A stretch of 11,125 nucleotides of DNA from Antrodiella citrinella (Eukaryota > Basidiomycota > Agaricomycetes > Polyporales > Steccherinaceae), in assembly GCA_004802725.1 (NCBI GenBank), contig SGPM01000500.1:1-11125 (forward strand), given 5' to 3'. The notes below the pieces were generated by a model, which worked only from the letters and a program-made list of their open reading frames with translations, was not told the DNA's origin and searched no databases. How positions within the stretch are numbered: position 1 is the first letter of the stretch; the number at the start of each line of letters is the position of its first letter. A program made the translations under genes and the position numbers. Positions 6,097 through 11,125 of the stretch are shown piece by piece.

Positions 6097-8986
6097 ATGC
6101 TTGACCCAGAGAACGCGACTTACCTCAAACCGTGGCTCATCAAAACTCTTGAACCAATGTTTGTTGCACCTCGTCATGTCGTTCACATACCGTCAGCTAA
6201 CTCATATTTTGCAGATGCGATGCTGAACCCGGTGCCCTCGCTGACTATATCCTCGCGTTGCTGAAACATGCTGCCCCGGAACCGGAGTTGCGCAAGGAAT
6301 TGGTTTCTCAATTGGAAGAGTTCCTCGAGAAGGGTATGTCGTCTCCTACTGCCTCCGTTTCTACTCATTTACAAGGGGGATGCACTATAGAATGTACACC
6401 GTTCATCGACACCCTCTTCAATGTCCTACGCAGCAAGTCATATATGCCCTACGCTCCCCCCTCCCCACCCTCGAATACTGCGGCTTCCAGCAGCTCCCAC
6501 CCCATAGATGGAGGCATCCCTATTCCGCTAGATGGCCTTCTGAATCCTTCCAACTCATCCTCGGGCCACACTCGAAAACGGAGTTTTGACCAAGACGACG
6601 ACTTGCGACCCACAAAAACCTCACGGTTAAACGCCGATGGCCAGTTCTCCCGGTATGGACGTCCGGAGAGCGGTCGTGGGACTTGGCAGCCGAGGGGCGG
6701 TGAGAGGGGTGGGAGGATGAACATTCCGGGACGAGCAGATTTCATGGATGGGGGAATGAATGGCGCTGTGGAGGGTATGAACGGTCGTGGCGCGTATCGT
6801 CAGCCGGAGCGAAGAGGGATATGCCGTGACTACCACAGTGCGTATCACTTTGATTTCCTCTCTATTGAATTGGTTTCTGAATATTGTGCGTCGTGCAAAC
6901 AGATAATGGCTACTGCGCTCGGGGCGCATTCTGCAAATACAGCCACGGGGACGACGCAGTCATTCCCGCCCAGCTGTTCCCGATGAACGGCGCAATGCCA
7001 ACAGGGCCCTTACCATTCGTGCCAATGATGCCGAACGGTGCCATGCCGCAGTTCGCTATGGGGGCTGCGTCGACCGCGCCGTATGACCCACGTGAACGCA
7101 TGGATATGCGGCCTATGCAGGGAAACCGTATGAACGGGGGTCCTAGTCGACCAGGTATGGGTATTGGACCGGCTGGGCCACAGCAGGGTTCACATATACA
7201 GGATCTGACACCACAAATACCGCCTGACGAGCGGATGCAGCAAGAAGAACCAGGCGCGGAGGGGTACTCACGCAGTATGAACGGCGCTCAAGCGATGGGG
7301 TCTGGAGACATGGAGATAGGGGAAATCCCAATGTCGAGTGACCGAGGTGGTGGGTTCCGCGGAGGGAGAGGTGGTGGCAGCGGTGGTGGTAGTGGACCAA
7401 GGGGGTACGCGAGTCGGGGGACTTTCGGCCCTGAGGTGCAGAGTTTCCGACCTGAAAGGCGGAATGACAAGACGCTGGTCGTGGAGAAGATCCCTGAAGA
7501 CAAACTCAGTCTTGGGTCCGTGAACGAGTGGTTCTCGAAGTTCGGTACGGTCACGAACGTCGCGGTGGACACAGGGAATGCGAAAGCGTTGGTCAGTTTC
7601 TCGAACCACGAGGAGGCGCTGAAGGCGTGGAAGTCGGAAGATGCGGTGTTTGGGAATCGGTTCGTGAAGGTGTTTTGGCATAGGCCGATGGAGGGCCACG
7701 GGCAGAAGGGTGCGAGGTTATTGGCGGCTTCTGCGTCCGTCGTAGCGAACATCACTGGCAAAGAGTCATCACCATCTCCTGCTGCTGGTGCACCCTCCGA
7801 ACAAGCCGTTCCAGCAGCCCCGCAATTGAAGAAGACACCTTCAGCAGCGTCCACGGCCCTCGCCGCGAAGCAGCAATTACTGGAGCAGCAGATCGCGGAG
7901 CAGAAATCCTTGATGAGCAACCTGGTGAACGCAACGGCGGAGGAGAAAAAGGAGATTATGGCGCGGTTGCGCAAACTGAACGAGGAGATGAAGGCACCGT
8001 CATCATCCACGAACAGCACGCCCGCGCCGTCGAAGACGTCGCGCGGGTCTACGCCGAAAGCAGAAGACAAGGAGCAGAAGGAGCGGGAGCGGTTGGACAA
8101 GGAGCTGGAGATGCGGCATACTGCGTCTGCGGCAGAGGGGACTGCTGAGAGTGAGGAGAGCACGGAAGACCTCAAGGCAAAGCTGGCCAAGCTCAAGGCA
8201 GAGGTACGTCTGATACATCTCCTTGTCACGATGTCTGCAATTCTGACTGAGATGATTTGGTTTCAGGCGGCCAGCCTTGGACTCGACACTGCTCTCGAAT
8301 CACAGTACACACCCAGCTCGACGTACCGGCCGTACCGCGGTCGAGGACGAGGTGGGAGGAGCAGCTTCTATAGCAGAGGCGCGATGCGTGGTGGTCCGCC
8401 TCGGGCAAGTATGAAGCTGGACAACAGGCCGAAAAAGCTGCTTGTGAAGGGTGCGAGCACGGACCAGGTGCAGGCTGTGCGAGACTGGTATGAGGTATGT
8501 GGTTCATTAGCTTTGAGTATGGGGGTGTGGTTCACTAATTGTATTCTTGTATAGACGACACAACAAGTTGACACGGTCGAGACGACAGACAGCGGAGGCA
8601 TCCTCGTCGCGTTCAAGTCTCGTGCAGCGGCAGAACAGGTTCGTTCTCCCCGTTTCTACCCCTCATAACTTACCTTAACTTTCCTTGCTTTATAGGGTCT
8701 CGCGAAGGGCTCACACATCACAACCGTAGGCAACGTGAACATCACATGGTACACCGGACACGCCCGCCCAAATGGCGTCTCCACTCCCACCACCTCGTCC
8801 GCTCCCACTCCCGCCACCGTACCCAAGTTGTCTCCACCACCGTTCTCAGCAGCGCCTGTGCCGGAAGAGAAGGTCTCTGTACCTCTCGGGCTTGGGGAGG
8901 AAGACCACGACGAAACGATGCACCACGAAGAGGAGCCTGTGACCGCTGCGTGGGATGACGCGGAGGACGGGTTCGGTATGATGTGA
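6097..8986 (+). CDS. RBM26: RBM26/RBM27 (Rmn1)-type RNA-binding protein: PWI-like, CCCH zinc finger, two RRMs
   Basis: Exons: 6097-6158, 6215-6333, 6391-6837, 6903-8203, 8267-8494, 8555-8638, 8696-8986; introns 56, 57, 65, 63, 60 and 57 nt, all GT-AG, several with CTAAC/CTAAT/CTGAC branch-like sites. The spliced frame gives 843 residues. Domains: an N-terminal PWI-like domain at about 1-75 (YLKPWLIKTLEP, then CDAEPGALADYILALLKH); a Ser/Pro-rich linker; a CCCH zinc finger C205-x8-C214-x5-C220-x3-H224; a Met/Pro/Gly-rich region; an RGG/GS stretch at about 357-378; RRM1 at about 399-470 (TLVVEKIP ... KALVSF ... RFVKVFWHRP); a coiled-coil-like stretch at about 530-573 with a second charged helix near 598-615; a second RGG-rich stretch at about 664-686; RRM2 at about 698-775; and an acidic tail. 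The combination is that of vertebrate RBM26/RBM27 and fission yeast Rmn1, nuclear proteins linked to exosome-targeting complexes (PAXT, MTREC). A matching role here is inferred. No single long frame covers the gene, so ORF-only annotation would lose both ends. Confidence 0.9.
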
Positions 8987-9201
8987 GACGTCGTGCTTGA
9001 ACTTCCGTGCTGTCGTGGCTCTTTCCTCTCGTTGTAATCTTGTCCGATGTTTTTTGGTGCTGTTCAACCAACATATGGTCTCTCTCTGCATCTTTCTCTC
9101 TCATGTGTCTGTGTCTTCTGTCTACCATCATGTGTTTCTCCCTCGCACTCTTACTTACTCTTCACTGCACCGGCAGAGGATGAAATGACAGAACTATATT
9201 T
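8987..9201 (+). other. Probable 3' UTR of the RBM26/27-type gene
   Basis: Pyrimidine- and TG-rich sequence follows the TGA at 8984-8986, including a CT-repeat tract near 9078-9120. It holds no credible coding frame and leads into a strong hairpin. It fits a 3' UTR, but no canonical polyadenylation signal is visible. Confidence 0.4.
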
Positions 9202-9224
9202 TGCGTGCGTGTCGCACGCACGCA
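9202..9224 (+). repeat. Perfect 10-bp stem, 3-nt loop hairpin of alternating purine-pyrimidine
   Basis: TGCGTGCGTG (9202-9211) and CACGCACGCA (9215-9224) are exact reverse complements with loop TCG. The stem is GC-rich and would fold in RNA. As DNA, the alternating TG/CG/CA pattern is of the type able to adopt Z-form. It lies about 215 nt after the RBM26/27-type stop codon, in a convergent intergenic region. Confidence 0.7.
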
Positions 9225-9551
9225 CTAATCCTGTCTAAGTATATTGGTGTGATGGCGGGTCTCGACTTCCATTGACTCAATTTTGAAGTGAATTTGAAGG
9301 GACGAATTCGAAAGGTCTTCTAGTGTGTCTTGATCGCCTTGGACTGGACCTACATATACGCAACGTTCACTGTAACACAATACACACAGGCTGGCCTAGG
9401 CGGGTTGTTTGTGTTTTCGTTCGTATCGCAAACAGTCGTCTTCATTCACCTAGCTATCGCATATAGACAGGGAGAAACAACAACTAGTACCAGTTAGTGT
9501 GCAAGAGGCCTAGAAAGGGGGAGCTGTACACTACAACGTTACGTAGAAAAA
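9225..9551. other. Convergent intergenic stretch, nothing recognised
   Basis: About 330 nt between the hairpin and the small ORF. I see no reading frame of note, tRNA, or polyadenylation signal. A short palindrome CGAATTCG occurs near 9303 and is probably chance. Confidence 0.4.
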
Positions 9552-9668
9552 ATGCAATTGGCATGGTATGCTGTGGTGTTGATTGTGATTGCGGTTATGA
9601 GGATGTGGTGTGTAAGGGTTCAATTGCGGTGTATGAAGATAGTTCGTGGATGGGGTAGAGACAAGTAG
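9552..9668 (+). CDS. Small ORF, 38 residues, membrane-segment-like (speculative)
   Basis: ATG at 9552 with A at -3 opens a frame to TAG at 9666-9668. The peptide starts MQLAWYAVVLIVIAV, a hydrophobic stretch of about 15 residues, followed by a basic Arg/Lys/Trp-rich half. It lies on the strand opposite the 3' flank of the membrane-protein gene. The stretch is GT-rich, and Val/Leu/Gly/Trp codons come easily from such composition, so a chance ORF is the most likely explanation. Confidence 0.15.
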   Translation: MQLAWYAVVLIVIAVMRMWCVRVQLRCMKIVRGWGRDK

Positions 9669-9794
9669 CGAATATATACTGTAATACTTAGTATGCAACG
9701 GAGGCGTCACTATCCAGCAGCAGTAGGATGTTGATGATAGGACTCGGAGAAACAGAAAAGTGTTCGTGTGGGAAGTATGGGATGTAGCGAGATG

Positions 9795-11063
9795 CTATGA
9801 GCCCGCATCAGATCGCTGCTTCTTCAACGTCCTCGGTTTCGCCTTCGCACTCTGGCTCTGATTCACGTTCGCAACGTCTGCAGCAGCAGCCACCTTCTTC
9901 TCCACCTTGGTCCTCCCTCGCTCCGGCATCTCCAACTCGACATCCTCCCGATGCGGGAACACGTTATGATACTCGTGTGGTATGGGCGGCACAGGCGGGG
10001 CGTGCTGTGCCATCCTCCGCGTCGCAGACGACGGCGAAGGCGAGCTGCGCACCGATCTCGACGAAGACAGTTCTGGAGGGAGCGACTGGCGGTAGTTCTG
10101 CCGCGGCAACGACGACGCGCGTGCGGAGCTACTCGTTTCGCCGTCGACTATATCTGGGAGAGGCGGCGTACCGACGCTGACCCATCTGTCCACAAATACG
10201 CTCGATCGGCGGGAGTCCATCGACGCGAAAGGGTGAAATTCTGCGGCGAGCGGGGTGGGCAGGACGATCTGGATGTTATTGTGTATACTGTGCGGCGCCC
10301 CACGGATGCTCGTCGTCCGGACGGACGAGGGCCGTCCACTGTAGCTCGAACCGGCATATGATACTATGGAGGTCGGCCGTGATGGCTGTCTGCTACGCGA
10401 GCCCGACTTTGGTCTGGGCCGTGAACTGCGCGACGGGGATGGCGTTTGCTGCGGCAGAAAGAGCGGGTGGGTGCTGCTAGTCGCCGAAAACGACGAGGAA
10501 GACATCTCGGAGGTGAAAGCGCTCTCGGAAGGGGAGAGTGTATCGAAGGTGTTTTCCGTAACGCCCTGTAGACTGCTGGACTCGCTGTGGCCGACGCTGA
10601 TTGGGGACGCGGGGAAGCTGAGCTTCGGAGGAAATGCGAGGTCGTTATTAGCTAGGGTAGATGCGCTCTCTGCTGTGGTCATCTCATCGGTGTACAGGCT
10701 GCCCTTTGGGGTGCCCGGAAGGATGAGAGACGAATCGCTGTTCATGCTATGGACGTAGTGCGGTGCGTGTAAAGAACTTTCACGCCAGGCGGCGAGTGCG
10801 GTAAAGTTGCGATCTGTGAAAGCGGCGAGCTGCTGTTCTCGTTGATGTGCGAGGGGCTGCACAGGCGGGAGTGGGAGCGACCGGTTTGGGCGACAGAGAC
10901 GTACAATCCATCTCCAGAGGAAAAGCGAGAGGACGAGGATGGCGACACAACCGCATGCGACGGCAATGACAATGATGGTAGAGGTAGGAAGTGACCCGCT
11001 TGAATCTCTTCGGACGAGGTGGGGGGTAGAATGAAAAATACTGCGGTGTGAAGGTGAGNNCAT
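9795..11063 (-). CDS. Single-pass membrane protein with Ser/Pro-rich cytoplasmic tail (start uncertain)
   Basis: A minus-strand frame of 422 codons runs from an ATG at 11063-11061 to a stop at 9797-9795; codon 2 is ambiguous. A short N-terminal segment with RRDSSGSLPTS leads into one hydrophobic helix at about 29-50 (IIVIAVACGCVAILVLSLFL), followed by RWIVRLCRPNR. By the positive-inside rule this places the tail in the cytoplasm. The tail of about 360 residues is low-complexity, Ser/Pro/Thr-rich, with a basic SRPRPKSGSRSR patch, a better-ordered block near 254-300 (HNNIQIVLPTPLAAEF, VDRWVSVG), a PPVPPIP motif at about 357-362 that could bind SH3 or WW domains, and a Lys-rich C-terminus. I believe such tail-rich one-helix proteins occur widely in Agaricomycetes, but I cannot assign a function. 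A CACCGCAG string ending at 11041 could be a splice acceptor, so the true N-terminal exon may lie in or beyond the ambiguous bases. Confidence 0.75.
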   Translation of the reverse strand: MXSPSHRSIFHSTPHLVRRDSSGSLPTSTIIVIAVACGCVAILVLSLFLWRWIVRLCRPNRSLPLPPVQPLAHQREQQLAAFTDRNFTALAAWRESSLHAPHYVHSMNSDSSLILPGTPKGSLYTDEMTTAESASTLANNDLAFPPKLSFPASPISVGHSESSSLQGVTENTFDTLSPSESAFTSEMSSSSFSATSSTHPLFLPQQTPSPSRSSRPRPKSGSRSRQPSRPTSIVSYAGSSYSGRPSSVRTTSIRGAPHSIHNNIQIVLPTPLAAEFHPFASMDSRRSSVFVDRWVSVGTPPLPDIVDGETSSSARASSLPRQNYRQSLPPELSSSRSVRSSPSPSSATRRMAQHAPPVPPIPHEYHNVFPHREDVELEMPERGRTKVEKKVAAAADVANVNQSQSAKAKPRTLKKQRSDAGS

Positions 11064-11125
11064 NGNTNGNTACNNNGANCANGAAATNANNGGTNGNTAN
11101 ANNNAGNNTNACGGTNANNNNATNG
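11059..11125. other. Low-quality contig edge with many ambiguous bases
   Basis: About 40% of the last 67 positions are n, scattered singly and in short groups rather than as one gap block. This is the look of an untrimmed low-quality read end. No feature can be supported here, and the 5' end of the membrane-protein gene is affected. Confidence 0.9.

Noticed and set aside
7288..8229. 313-codon minus-strand frame
   Set aside because: Antisense to exon 4 of the RBM26/27-type gene, Ser/Phe/Arg-rich shadow with no domain.
10366..10758. 130-codon plus-strand frame
   Set aside because: Antisense to the Ser-rich tail of the membrane protein; Ser/Gly codon mirror.
1..11125. tRNA, rRNA, CRISPR arrays, transposons
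   Set aside because: No T-arm-like GTTCRANNC with matching stems, no regularly spaced repeats, no transposase or reverse-transcriptase motifs, and no terminal repeats were seen on reading both strands.

Overview
The window reads as genomic DNA of a filamentous basidiomycete, most likely an Agaricomycete. The reasons are dense intron-containing genes, very short introns (about 52-65 nt) with GTRNGT-like donors and CTRAY-like branch sites, pyrimidine-rich leaders, and recognisable fungal protein families. I cannot name a species. Ambiguous bases crowd the last ~65 nt, which looks like the poor-quality edge of a draft contig.

Layout, left to right. (1) 1-343, minus: the N-terminal 114 codons of an acidic protein I do not recognise, running off the left edge. 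(2) 840-2400, minus: a four-exon RING-IBR-RING (RBR) E3 ubiquitin ligase. (3) 2401-3148: a gene-free stretch holding three perfect palindromes or inverted repeats and a decayed copy of the next gene's last exon. (4) 3149-3759, minus: a three-exon gene for a 164-residue acidic protein of unknown function. (5) 3760-4591: a divergent intergenic region with a possible spliced non-coding or 5'-UTR transcript on the minus strand and a CT-rich promoter on the plus strand. (6) 4592-5417, plus: 6-phosphogluconolactonase, two exons, with a one-base frameshift in exon 2. (7) 6097-8986, plus: a seven-exon RBM26/RBM27 (fission yeast Rmn1)-type RNA-binding protein with an N-terminal PWI-like domain, a CCCH zinc finger and two RRMs. 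(8) 8987-9794: convergent 3' regions with a perfect 10-bp hairpin and a 38-codon small ORF. (9) 9795-11063, minus: a single-pass membrane protein with a long Ser/Pro-rich tail; its true start is obscured by the ambiguous bases.

The genes look like ordinary, functionally unrelated housekeeping and regulatory loci: ubiquitin ligation, the pentose phosphate pathway and nuclear RNA surveillance. I see no operon, cluster, mobile element, CRISPR array, tRNA or rRNA, and no convincing new multi-gene system. The points most worth a second look are the 6PGL frameshift, the tandem terminal-exon duplication at 3043-3319, the palindromes at 2688-2756, the 3' hairpin at 9202-9224, and several splice-level observations. 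All exon coordinates were derived by reading splice sites and frames by eye.
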